NCBI GenBank assembly: GCA_903932865.1
Contig: CAIZHQ010000016.1
Location: 372,001-436,000 of the forward strand
Direction: 5' to 3'
Length of the DNA stretch: 64,000 nucleotides
DNA from: an uncultured Burkholderiales bacterium
GTDB taxonomy: Bacteria > Pseudomonadota > Gammaproteobacteria > Burkholderiales > Burkholderiaceae_C
Each line of letters begins with the position of its first letter. Within the stretch, counting starts at the first letter, position 1. Below are positions 31,469 to 40,396 of the stretch, piece after piece. The position numbers and the translations under genes are program-made. The notes beneath the pieces are model-generated. The model was not told the origin of the DNA, did no database searches, and saw only the letters and a program-made list of their open reading frames with translations.

Positions 31469-32661
31469 ACAACGCCCCGGGCATGGAAGCCCTCAATATC
31501 GGTGGCCGAAAACCCCAGGTCCGCCAGCACTTCGTCGGTGTGCTCGCCCCAGCCCGGGGCAGGTGCGACCACCTTGGACGGCGTGCGGCTGAGCACCACC
31601 GGCTGGGTGATGAAATGCATGTCTTTGCCAAACTGCGTGGGCAGCGTGGCGGTCACCTGCAGGTGCTTGACCTGTTCATCCTCAAACACCTGGGGAACGG
31701 TATACACAGGGCCTGCGGGCACGCCCGCTTGGTTCAGCAGCGACACCCACTGGTGCACGGTTTTCTTGGGGAACTCTTGCGCAATCAACTGATTCAAGCG
31801 CGCCCTGTTTTTGACACGCAGAGGCTCGGTCACGAATTCCGGGTCTTGGTACCACTCGGGCTTTTGCAACACTTCGCAAAAGCGCTTCCAGTTGCCCTCG
31901 CCCGATGCGCCCAGGTTGAAGCAGCCATCGCTGGCCTCGAACAAGCCCATGGGCGAGCTGGTCGGGTGGTTGTTGCCCACCTGCACGGGCACATCGTTGT
32001 CATTCAGGTAGCGGGCCATTTGGAAATCCATCATGGCAATTTGCGAATGCAGCAAGGAGCTTTGAACCCACTGACCCTGGCCCGAGGTCTCGCGTTCGAT
32101 CAAGGCGACCAAAATGCCGATGGCGCAGTACAACCCAGCACTCAGGTCGGCCACCGCCAAGCCTGCCCGAATGGGGCCGTGCTCTGGCTCACCCGTCACG
32201 CTCATCAAGCCGCCCATGCCCTGAATGATCTGGTCAAACCCGGGCCGCCAGGCGTAGGGGCCATCCTGACCAAAGCCGGAAATGCTGGCCAGGATGATGC
32301 GCGGGTTGATGGCCTTGAGCGACTCGTAATCCAGACCCAGGCGGTCCTTGACATCGGGACGCCAGTTTTCCACCACCACATCCGCCTGGGCCATCATCCG
32401 CTTGAGGATGTCCATGGCCCCCTCTTTCTTGAGGTTCAACGTCATCGAGCGTTTGTTGCGGTTGATGTTCTGAAAGTCGCCGCCTTTGCGGTTGGCGGCG
32501 AACATGGCTTCGTTCGGGTCAACCCCTTCGGGTGGCTCGACGCGCACCACATCCGCCCCAAAATCGGTCAATATGCGCACGCAATTGGGGCCGGCGCGGA
32601 CGCGGGACAAGTCGATCACCTTGAAACGTGACAGCGCGATAGAAGCTTGGATTTTGGCCAT
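31465..32661 (-). CDS. CaiB/BaiF (family III) CoA-transferase
   Basis: FKVIDLSRVRAGPNCVRILTDFGADVVRVEPPEG, NRNKRSMTLNLKKEGAMDILKRMMAQADVVVENWRPDVKDRLGLDYESL. Confidence 0.95.
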   Translation of the reverse strand: MAKIQASIALSRFKVIDLSRVRAGPNCVRILTDFGADVVRVEPPEGVDPNEAMFAANRKGGDFQNINRNKRSMTLNLKKEGAMDILKRMMAQADVVVENWRPDVKDRLGLDYESLKAINPRIILASISGFGQDGPYAWRPGFDQIIQGMGGLMSVTGEPEHGPIRAGLAVADLSAGLYCAIGILVALIERETSGQGQWVQSSLLHSQIAMMDFQMARYLNDNDVPVQVGNNHPTSSPMGLFEASDGCFNLGASGEGNWKRFCEVLQKPEWYQDPEFVTEPLRVKNRARLNQLIAQEFPKKTVHQWVSLLNQAGVPAGPVYTVPQVFEDEQVKHLQVTATLPTQFGKDMHFITQPVVLSRTPSKVVAPAPGWGEHTDEVLADLGFSATDIEGFHARGVV

Positions 32662-32702
32662 AAATTGTGTATTGGAAGACTTTAAAAACAAAGTCGCCAT
32701 CC

Positions 32703-32716
32703 ATAAATATATTTAT
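32703..32716. promoter_or_regulatory. Candidate operator palindrome in divergent CoA-transferase/GntR intergenic region
   Basis: ATAAATATATTTAT perfect 14-bp palindrome in an unusually AT-rich 117-bp spacer; second imperfect dyad CATAgcaaTATG at 32733-32744. Confidence 0.5.
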
Positions 32717-32778
32717 AGCTCATATCGAGATGCATAGCAATATGACAAAATATCAGTGTTTGCCCTAAGAAACCCCCC

Positions 32779-33444
32779 ATGAAAGTCAGCGACCAAATCC
32801 GTTTGCACTTGGAAGAAGCCATCTCCAAGGGCGATTTGTTGCCCGGGGATGCCATCGACGAAAGTGCTTTGGCCGAACAATTTGGTGTGTCAAAAACACC
32901 CATTCGCGAAGCCCTCATTCAATTGCAGGCCCAGGGCTGGGTCAGCAACATGCCCCGGGGCGGCAGCACCGTGGCCAAGATGAACTTGCAGCAATTGCTC
33001 AGCCTGTGGGAGTTGTTGGCCGAGCTGGAGGCCGTCGCCGTGCGCCTGGCCTGCGAGCGCATGAGCGAAGAAGACCTGCAAAAACTGATGGCTCTGCACG
33101 AAGCAAGCCGCCCGGTGGCGGCGGCCGAAGACTTGCAGGGCTGGCAAAAGATCAACTTGGCGTTTCACGAGCTCATTTACCAAGGCACACGCAACCCGTT
33201 TTTGCGGCAAGAGGTCCTGCGCATCCGTTTTCGGACAGGCGTTTATCGGCGCCACGCCTTTGGCGCTTTGGGCCGTTTGCAAGCATCCTTTGACCAGCAT
33301 GAATTGATCGTGCAGGCCCTCAAGCTGCGCAATGCGGAGGGCGCCGTCGAATGCATGCGCGACCACATGCGACCTGGGCGTGATGCCAAAAGCCTCAATG
33401 ACTTCATCTTGAACCTGCCCACAGACCTGTTGGCATCCCAGTAA
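32779..33444 (+). CDS. GntR-family transcriptional regulator (FCD-type effector domain likely)
   Basis: N-terminal wHTH: QIRLHLEEAISKGDLLPGDAIDESALAEQFGVSKTPIREALIQLQAQGWV; helical C-terminal domain. Confidence 0.93.
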   Translation: MKVSDQIRLHLEEAISKGDLLPGDAIDESALAEQFGVSKTPIREALIQLQAQGWVSNMPRGGSTVAKMNLQQLLSLWELLAELEAVAVRLACERMSEEDLQKLMALHEASRPVAAAEDLQGWQKINLAFHELIYQGTRNPFLRQEVLRIRFRTGVYRRHAFGALGRLQASFDQHELIVQALKLRNAEGAVECMRDHMRPGRDAKSLNDFILNLPTDLLASQ

Positions 33445-33480
33445 AGCGGCGCTTGCGGGGCGCCCTTTAAAATCCTCCGC

Positions 33481-34323
33481 ATGACCTTTCTTGACATGCT
33501 GCGCGCCGCTGAGCGCCAAAACGGCTCCATGCTCTGCGTGGGCCTGGACCCCGAACCCACCAAGTTTCCTTCGCGCTACAAGGGTGACTCCAACAAGATT
33601 TACGACTTTTGCGCGGCCATCGTGGACGCCACCGCCGATCTGGTCAGCAGCTTCAAACCCCAAATTGCCTACTTTGCCGCGCACCGTGCCGAAGGCCAGC
33701 TCGAACGCCTGATGGAGCACATGCGCCGCGTGGCCCCGCATGTGCCGATCATCCTGGACGCCAAGCGCGGCGACATTGGCAGCACCGCCGAGCAATACGC
33801 TAAAGAAGCTTTTGAACGCTACGGCGCCGACGCGGTGACCCTGTCGCCCTTCATGGGTTGGGACTCGGTGGCGCCCTACCTCCAGTACGAAGGCAAAGGT
33901 GCGTTCTTGTTGTGCCGCACCTCCAACCCCGGCGGTGACGATTTGCAAAACCAACGTTTGGCCTCGGTCGAGGGTCAACCTTTGTTGTACGAACACGTTG
34001 CCAAACTGGCCCAAGGCCCTTGGAATCTGAATGGCCAGTTGGGTCTGGTGGTGGGCGCGACTTATCCTGCTGAGATTGAACGCGTGCGGCAACTGGCCCC
34101 CACGCTCCCGCTGCTGATCCCCGGTGTGGGGGCACAAGGCGGTGATGCCGTGGCCACCGTCAAGGCCGGTTGGCGCGCCAATGCCGACGGCTCCAGCGCC
34201 GGATCGGTCATCGTCAACTCCTCGCGCGCCGTGCTCTATGCCTCTGGCGGTGAAGACTTTGCCACAGCGGCCCGCAAGGTGGCCATGCAGACAAGGGACA
34301 CGCTGGAAGCGGCGAAGCTGTAA
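33481..34323 (+). CDS. pyrF: Orotidine 5'-phosphate decarboxylase
   Basis: [67 protein letters not shown] (long-type PyrF). Confidence 0.95.
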   Translation: MTFLDMLRAAERQNGSMLCVGLDPEPTKFPSRYKGDSNKIYDFCAAIVDATADLVSSFKPQIAYFAAHRAEGQLERLMEHMRRVAPHVPIILDAKRGDIGSTAEQYAKEAFERYGADAVTLSPFMGWDSVAPYLQYEGKGAFLLCRTSNPGGDDLQNQRLASVEGQPLLYEHVAKLAQGPWNLNGQLGLVVGATYPAEIERVRQLAPTLPLLIPGVGAQGGDAVATVKAGWRANADGSSAGSVIVNSSRAVLYASGGEDFATAARKVAMQTRDTLEAAKL

Positions 34324-34540
34324 AGCGCGTTTGCAGGCAACTGGAGAGCCTCCAAGCGGGTGGATTGGCGTTCGCGCTGTTGGAAGGCCTGTCACCACCG
34401 TGCGCCTTTTTTTGCCCATCTCGTTTAGGATCGATGAAGGTTAAAGCGCACAAAACAGCACCCCGCCAGTGCCAAAGACGGTTGCTCTGACCGCTTATCA
34501 CGCGTTTTTTCTGCTGAGATCTTCATTTGAAAGGTTTTCG

Positions 34541-35521
34541 ATGGCATCCAAACTGACACGATATGTTTGCGCAGTGGTGTGCGCTTTGGCAGGCACTTGG
34601 GCCCAGGCGCAAAGCGTTGGCGCATACCCCAACCGTCCGATCAAACTCATCGTGACGGTGCCGCCTGGGGGCGCTGCTGACTTCATCGCCAGATTGCTGG
34701 CAGCCAAGTTGTCCACCTCGATGGGGCAACCTGTTGTCGTGGAAAACAAGGCGGGCGCCAGCGGCTCATTGGCCAGCGATTTCGTCGCCAAGTCAGCGCC
34801 CGACGGCTACACCTTGCTGCAAAACTCGATCACAACGCATGGCATTGGCCCCCATTTGATGGCCAAGTTGCCCTACGACCCCATCACATCGTTTGCACCC
34901 ATCACCATGCTGGCAAGCTTGCCGTTGATCATGACCATCAACGCTGAATTGAAAGCACAAACGCTGCCTGAGTTTGTTGCGCTAGCCAAGCAAAGGCCTG
35001 GTAAGTTGGCCTTCGCCTCGTCGGGCAACGGTGGTGCACCGCACATGGCTGGGGAGTTGTTCACCGCTGCGACAGCGATCGACATGATTCATGCGCCTTA
35101 CCGTGGCAGCGGCCCCGCTGTGGCCGACCTCGTCGGTGGACAAGTCCAAGTCATGTTTGATGGAGCCCCGTCTTTGCTGCCCCACATCACGAGCGGCAAG
35201 ATCCGGCCCGTTGCCGCTGCCAGCCCTCGACGGAACCCCCTGCTGCCTAACACGCCCACCTTTGCTGAGTTGGGTTTTCCTTCGGTCAATGTCGCACTTT
35301 GGTACGGCTTGATGGCGCCAGCTGGCACACCGCCTGACATCATTGCCCGCTTGAACCGCGAAGTGAATCAGGCGCTCAAATCAAGTGACGTTCTCGAGCG
35401 CTTTGCGTCCCAAGGAACAGAGGCATTGGGTGGAACGCCAGAGCAAGCGGCCAGCTACGTGCGGCAAGAACTTGACCGCTGGGGCCCGGTGGTGAAAAAA
35501 GCCGGCATCGTTGCCAACTGA
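34541..35521 (+). CDS. Bug/TctC-family tripartite tricarboxylate transporter substrate-binding protein (orphan)
   Basis: Signal peptide, YPNRPIKLIVTVPPGGAADFIARLLA, VVVENKAGASGSLASDFVAKSAPDGYTLL, FASSGNGGAPHMAGELF. Confidence 0.93.
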   Translation: MASKLTRYVCAVVCALAGTWAQAQSVGAYPNRPIKLIVTVPPGGAADFIARLLAAKLSTSMGQPVVVENKAGASGSLASDFVAKSAPDGYTLLQNSITTHGIGPHLMAKLPYDPITSFAPITMLASLPLIMTINAELKAQTLPEFVALAKQRPGKLAFASSGNGGAPHMAGELFTAATAIDMIHAPYRGSGPAVADLVGGQVQVMFDGAPSLLPHITSGKIRPVAAASPRRNPLLPNTPTFAELGFPSVNVALWYGLMAPAGTPPDIIARLNREVNQALKSSDVLERFASQGTEALGGTPEQAASYVRQELDRWGPVVKKAGIVAN

Positions 35522-35564
35522 GCATGAACGCAGGCATGTTTTCACGGGTGTTGCGGCCTCTTTC

Positions 35565-36908
35565 ATGAAGCTGCTGGATGGCTCATCTCCTACGCATGCG
35601 CTTGCCCAGTGGGCAGTTGATTCGAAGTGGGCTGATGTGGATGCGGCCACCCAATCCTCGGCGGCTTCATCATGGATGAATTGGTTCGCCTGTGCCCTCG
35701 GTGGTGCAGGTGATCCCGCTTTGGACAGGCTGCTCTTGGCTCTAGCGCCCTTTGGCCGCGGCGATGCCCCACTGATCGGCCGCGCTGAAAAGTTTGACCC
35801 TGCAAACATTGCATTGCTTCACGCTTTTTCGTCGAACATCCTTGACTACGACGACACGCATTGGCCGACAGGAATTCATCCTGCCGGCACGGTGGCATCG
35901 GCCCTGGTGGCCTGGGCCAGTCAGACGGTCGTGAGCGGCCAGGATTTCTTGCATGCGTTTTTGTTGGGTATGGAGGTGGAGTGCCGAATCGGTCTGGCCG
36001 TCTCGCCGGGCCACTACGAACGGGGTTGGCACATCACGGCCACTTGCGGTGTCTTTGGCGCTGCGGTTGCTGTGGGACGACTGATGCGACTGAGCCCCCT
36101 GCAAATGGCTTGGGCGATGGGTCATGCAGCCACACAGTCGAGCGGCTTGGTGGCCAGTCTGGGCAGCATGGCGAAAAGCTTGAACATTGCCCATGCGGCA
36201 CGCAACGGCTTGGTGTCAGCGCAGCTTGCAAGGCATGGCATCACGGCCAACGACCGGGTGCTGGAGGCGCGTTTCGGATTCTCCGAGGTCATGGGGTCAC
36301 GACCGCTGGATGCTGTCCTGTGCGAAGGCTTGGGACAACATTGGGTCGCGACACACAATACGTTCAAGCCCTACCCCTGCGGCTTTTTGCTGCAACCCAC
36401 ATTGGACGCCTGCCTGAGCTTGGCCGACGACCCGATCCATGCCGGGGACGAAATTGAACACATCATGGTCACGGTTCATCCTTTGTCGCAAATACGCGCA
36501 GATCGACCCCACCCGGCGGATGGACTTGAATCCAAGCTCAGCCTTCAGCATGCTGTGGCCGTGGCCATGACCTGGGGGCATGCCGGTGTGCGCGCCTTTA
36601 CAGACGGCGCTGTGAATGATCTGGCCGTGCAAGACTGCCGTCAAAAGGTCAAGATCGTGGCAGACGAACACCTGAGCACGGAAGAAGCTCGGGTGGTCAT
36701 TCACCTGCACAGCGGGCGTTTGATCACCCGCGAGATGCAGGGGACACCTGCACCCATGACCCCTGAGGCACTGGAGAGCAAGTTTCGCGAGCTCGCCACC
36801 TGGGGGGTGCCGCATTGCAACGCCGACGAACTTTGGGTGGCCCTGGCCACGTTTCCTCAAATGGTCAATGCCGCTGACCTGATCGCCATGACCACGCCGC
36901 AATCTTGA
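35565..36908 (+). CDS. MmgE/PrpD family protein (second paralogue; start uncertain, ORF open from 35511)
   Basis: SNILDYDDTHWPTGIHPAGTVASALVAWA, GMEVECRIGLAVSPGHYERGWHITATCGVFGAAVAVGRLM, KPYPCGFLLQPTLDA. Confidence 0.9.
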   Translation: MKLLDGSSPTHALAQWAVDSKWADVDAATQSSAASSWMNWFACALGGAGDPALDRLLLALAPFGRGDAPLIGRAEKFDPANIALLHAFSSNILDYDDTHWPTGIHPAGTVASALVAWASQTVVSGQDFLHAFLLGMEVECRIGLAVSPGHYERGWHITATCGVFGAAVAVGRLMRLSPLQMAWAMGHAATQSSGLVASLGSMAKSLNIAHAARNGLVSAQLARHGITANDRVLEARFGFSEVMGSRPLDAVLCEGLGQHWVATHNTFKPYPCGFLLQPTLDACLSLADDPIHAGDEIEHIMVTVHPLSQIRADRPHPADGLESKLSLQHAVAVAMTWGHAGVRAFTDGAVNDLAVQDCRQKVKIVADEHLSTEEARVVIHLHSGRLITREMQGTPAPMTPEALESKFRELATWGVPHCNADELWVALATFPQMVNAADLIAMTTPQS

Positions 36909-36945
36909 TGGCATCCCTTTTTAATCACTCGAACCCCGCAAAAAA

Positions 36946-37740
36946 ATGAACCTCCATCTTCAAAACAAGCACATCCTCATCACGGGCGGTAGTAAGGGCA
37001 TTGGGTTGGCATGCGCCAGCGCATTTTTACAAGAGGGCGCGCATGTGACCTTGGTGGCGCGCAATTCCGACACCTTGGCAGCGGCGCAACGAGAGTTGAG
37101 TCTGGCAGCACCCGCAGGTTGCAAAATTCATGTGGTGTCAGCAGATCTGACACAAGCTGACGCTGCCCTGGCCGCCCTTGCCGAGGCAGAAGGCTTGGGG
37201 GGGCCGATCGATGTGCTGGTCAATTCGGCCGGCGCTGCCAAAAAGACGCCAGCCGCAGACCTGAAACCGCAGGACTGGCAAAACGCCATGCAGTCTAAGT
37301 TTTTCAGTTACATCAACATGATGGATCCCGTCATCAAAAAAATGGCGGCGCGTGGGCAGGGCGCCATCGTCAATGTCGTTGGCAACGGCGGCAAGGTGGC
37401 CAGCCCTGTGCACCTGCCGGGCGGTGCAGCCAACGCCGCCTTGATGTTGGCGACCGCTGGTCTGGCCAACGCGTATGCCGGGCAAGGCGTTCGGGTCAAT
37501 GCGGTCAATCCCGGCAGCACTTTCACTCAGCGGTTGGAGACCGCCATAGCGGCAGACGCCAAGAGTCGGCTTATATCGCCCGAGACGGCCTTGTCGCAAC
37601 TCACCGAAAAGCTGCCCATGGGGCGGATCGCCCAACCCGCGGAGGTGGCAGCTGCGGTCGTGTTTTTGGCGTCTAGCCAAGCGAGTTACATCACTGGTGC
37701 CAATTTGTTGATGGATGGCGCGTTGGTGCCTTTGATCTGA
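36946..37740 (+). CDS. SDR-family oxidoreductase
   Basis: MNLHLQNKHILITGGSKGIGLACASAFLQEGA, DVLVNSAGAA, ...YITGANLLMDGALVPLI. Confidence 0.9.
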   Translation: MNLHLQNKHILITGGSKGIGLACASAFLQEGAHVTLVARNSDTLAAAQRELSLAAPAGCKIHVVSADLTQADAALAALAEAEGLGGPIDVLVNSAGAAKKTPAADLKPQDWQNAMQSKFFSYINMMDPVIKKMAARGQGAIVNVVGNGGKVASPVHLPGGAANAALMLATAGLANAYAGQGVRVNAVNPGSTFTQRLETAIAADAKSRLISPETALSQLTEKLPMGRIAQPAEVAAAVVFLASSQASYITGANLLMDGALVPLI

Positions 37741-37908
37741 GCGCGCCTGTTTTGGCAGCGCCATTTTTTGCCATCGGCTTGTCCGGTTGGGCAGACCATC
37801 GCGCTGGCCTTCAACGGGTTCAGCCAAGCGCCAGCAGGGGATGCGCCGCGTCGCGCTCCAAACGCGTGACCCGTTGCAAGCAGCCAAGCCCCCAAAAAGG
37901 AGACCCAC

Positions 37909-38673
37909 ATGTATGAACATTTGATTGTCAAAGAACAAGGTCGCTGGGTTGAAGTTCATTTGAACCGACCCCAAGTTCGGCATGCCCTGTCGCGTGCCCT
38001 GATGCGCGAGATCACTGCCGTGGCGCGCGCCCTGAGCGATCGCACAGACATTGACGTGGTCATCCTCACGGGCGATGCGCGGTGCTTTTCGGCGGGTGCT
38101 GATTTGAACGACGCGCAAGCTTGGGCCGACGACAGCTTGTCCACGGTGCAGCGGCGCGACATGGCGGGCACGGGTTTTCGCATGTGCAAGGCTTGGGAAG
38201 AAATGCCGCAAATCACCATCGCCGCCATCGAAGGCTATGCGGTGGGCGGTGGGCTGGCGCTGTCGTTGGCCTGCGACTGGCGTGTGCTGGCGCAAGACGC
38301 CTTTGTGTCCTTGCCCGAAATCGCCTTGGGCATTCCGCTCACCTGGGGCACCATCCCCCGCTTGGTCAACCTGCTGGGCCCAGCCAAGGCCAAGCGCCTG
38401 ACCATCTTGTGCGAGCGCATCGCTGCACCTGAAGCGCTGAGCCTTGGACTGGTCGACTACGTCAGTGACACAGGCCAAGCCATGGTCCGCGCACAAGCCC
38501 TGGCCGCGCAAACCCTGGCCCAACCCGCCGCTACCGTGCGCATGAGCAAAGAGTCGGTCAACGCCGCCGCCACAGCCCTGAACCACGCCACCTCGTACAT
38601 GGCACACGACCAGATCGCCTTGGCCGCATCCAGCCCCGAGTCACGCGCAGCGCGGGGTCAGGCTTTGCGCTGA
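37909..38673 (+). CDS. Enoyl-CoA hydratase/isomerase family protein
   Basis: VEVHLNRPQVRHALSRALM, ITIAAIEGYAVGGGLALSLACDWRV, LPEIALGIPLTWGTIPRLVNLLG. Confidence 0.92.
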   Translation: MYEHLIVKEQGRWVEVHLNRPQVRHALSRALMREITAVARALSDRTDIDVVILTGDARCFSAGADLNDAQAWADDSLSTVQRRDMAGTGFRMCKAWEEMPQITIAAIEGYAVGGGLALSLACDWRVLAQDAFVSLPEIALGIPLTWGTIPRLVNLLGPAKAKRLTILCERIAAPEALSLGLVDYVSDTGQAMVRAQALAAQTLAQPAATVRMSKESVNAAATALNHATSYMAHDQIALAASSPESRAARGQALR

Positions 38674-38700
38674 AGCCTGCAAGCCATCCACTTGCGGGCT
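38674..38700 (+). terminator. Hairpin directly after the enoyl-CoA hydratase stop; possible terminator without a clear U-tract
   Basis: AGCCTGCAAG-ccatcca-CTTGCGGGCT (one G-T wobble). Confidence 0.4.
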
Positions 38701-38875
38701 GTTATGGGGCTGTGCCTTTGGAGGGCCAATCAGCCGATCATTCTGTGTGCAGCTTCCACACCGAGCGGTCAATGCGCTGGTGTCCAGTCCCATGACACCT
38801 GCTGTCACGTAAATGCACGTATGCCGATGGGTGTTTGGTGCAAAATTGGTTTTTTGAATTCAGGCAGACCACACC

Positions 38876-39289
38876 ATGCAACCATTCCACTTGGCTTTTC
38901 CCGTCACCTCTTTGGCCAAGGCCAGAGCGTTTTATGGTGATCTTTTGGGGTGCTCAGAAGGCCGCTCCAGTGAGCACTGGATCGACTTCAATTTTTACGG
39001 CCACCAAATTGTGGCGCACCTGAGCCCTTCAGAGGCGGGTCACCACAACACCAGCGCGGTGGATGGCGACAACGTGCCTGTGCGGCACTTTGGGTTGGTG
39101 ATGGAGATGGGCCAGTGGGAGGCCATGGCCGACCGGCTTAAAAAAGCAGGGACTTCATTTGTCATTGAGCCGCACATTCGCTTCAAGGGTCAAGTGGGGG
39201 AGCAGGCCACCATGTTCTTTTTGGACCCTTGTGGCAATGCGGTGGAGTTCAAGGCTTTTGCAAACCCCGACAGCCTTTTTGCCAAGTAA
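38876..39289 (+). CDS. VOC (glyoxalase/bleomycin-resistance/dioxygenase) superfamily protein
   Basis: FHLAFPVTSLAKARAFYGDLLGC...WIDFNFYGHQIVAHL...FFLDPCGNAVEFKAF. Confidence 0.92.
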   Translation: MQPFHLAFPVTSLAKARAFYGDLLGCSEGRSSEHWIDFNFYGHQIVAHLSPSEAGHHNTSAVDGDNVPVRHFGLVMEMGQWEAMADRLKKAGTSFVIEPHIRFKGQVGEQATMFFLDPCGNAVEFKAFANPDSLFAK

Positions 39290-39304
39290 GCCCATCGGCC
39301 TGGT

Positions 39305-40354
39305 TCACCGATCCAACGACTGCATCACCTGGTTGATGCAGTCGTTTGTTTTGGCAGCGTCAATCCACCGCATGATGCACACCAATTCCAGCTTGGGATC
39401 GACCCAGGTGACGGACGAACCCGCGCCAATGGCAAACCACGAAGTGCGGGGAGCATCTTTGAACAGCGCCCCGTCATTGTTGAGCCAAATCAGGTAGCCA
39501 TAGTAGGGCGCAACGTCACAGGGCTGCTGCATCCTGTGCAGCCATTGCTGGGACAAAATTTGTTGGCCCTTGAACTGGCCTTGCCCCATGAGCATCAGGC
39601 CAATCAGCGCCTGGTCCATGGCCGAGATGGACACACCGCCGCCCCAGTGGCTGCCGCCCGGCACCGACATCATGCGTTGGCCATGGACCTCGGTCCAGCC
39701 TTGCTCGTAGCCCACCCATTGAAACGCGTCCGAACACCCCAGGGGTTGTCGGAAAAATTCTTCAAACACTTCCGGCAGTGGGCGCTTGAACAAGTGCAGC
39801 AAGGCCAATGACAGTTGGTTGATGCGAACGTCGTTGTACTCAAACCGGGAGCCTGGCTCGCCCAGCGGTCTGGCATCGCCTTTGATGCCGTCGGCTTGCC
39901 CGCTTTGGTAAGGCAGCCAGCGGTAGCGGTCGACCTGTTCAGGAATGCCCAGGCAAGTGCCTTCCCACTCGCTGGTTTGTTGCAGCAAATGGTGCCAAGT
40001 GATGCGCGACAAGCGATCGCCCTCAAAGCCAATGCCGGGGCATTGCTCAACCACGGGGGTGTGGACGTCTTTCAACAACCCCTGGTCAAAAGCCAGACCG
40101 GCCAGCAAGGCCAAATAGGTTTTCGCCACACTGAAAGTCAGGTCGGCTTTGTGGGGCTCGCCCCATTGGGCCAACAACTGGTGTTGGTGAAACAGAACGC
40201 CCGACACGGGCCCACGGCCATGGACTGGGCCATACAAGCGGTTGTAAGGCGGTGGATCCAGATCGTGAATGCCCCAAGGCGGCGAGGTGTCTCTCGACCA
40301 AGGTGTTTCGCACGATTGGATGAATTCAAGGGTCGATTCAAGTGAATGTTTCAT
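39305..40354 (-). CDS. Serine hydrolase (beta-lactamase/class C-like family)
   Basis: FSVAKTYLALLAGLAFDQGLL (SxxK-like SVAK), YNDVRINQLSLALLH (YxN), C-terminal W-rich region. Confidence 0.85.
   Translation of the reverse strand: MKHSLESTLEFIQSCETPWSRDTSPPWGIHDLDPPPYNRLYGPVHGRGPVSGVLFHQHQLLAQWGEPHKADLTFSVAKTYLALLAGLAFDQGLLKDVHTPVVEQCPGIGFEGDRLSRITWHHLLQQTSEWEGTCLGIPEQVDRYRWLPYQSGQADGIKGDARPLGEPGSRFEYNDVRINQLSLALLHLFKRPLPEVFEEFFRQPLGCSDAFQWVGYEQGWTEVHGQRMMSVPGGSHWGGGVSISAMDQALIGLMLMGQGQFKGQQILSQQWLHRMQQPCDVAPYYGYLIWLNNDGALFKDAPRTSWFAIGAGSSVTWVDPKLELVCIMRWIDAAKTNDCINQVMQSLDR
39315..39346. terminator. Bidirectional-looking hairpin at the VOC / serine hydrolase convergent junction
   Basis: AACGACTGCATCA-cctggt-TGATGCAGTCGTT, perfect 13-bp stem, followed by TGTTTT on +; lies within the 3' coding end of the serine hydrolase. 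Confidence 0.75.
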
Positions 40355-40396
40355 GTGGATGCTCGGATCAATGCAGGGATATTGTCTGGATGGTCT

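Noticed and set aside
31483-32631. 382-aa + strand ORF opposite the CaiB-type gene
   Set aside because: Antisense shadow; CaiB/BaiF motifs on - are unambiguous.
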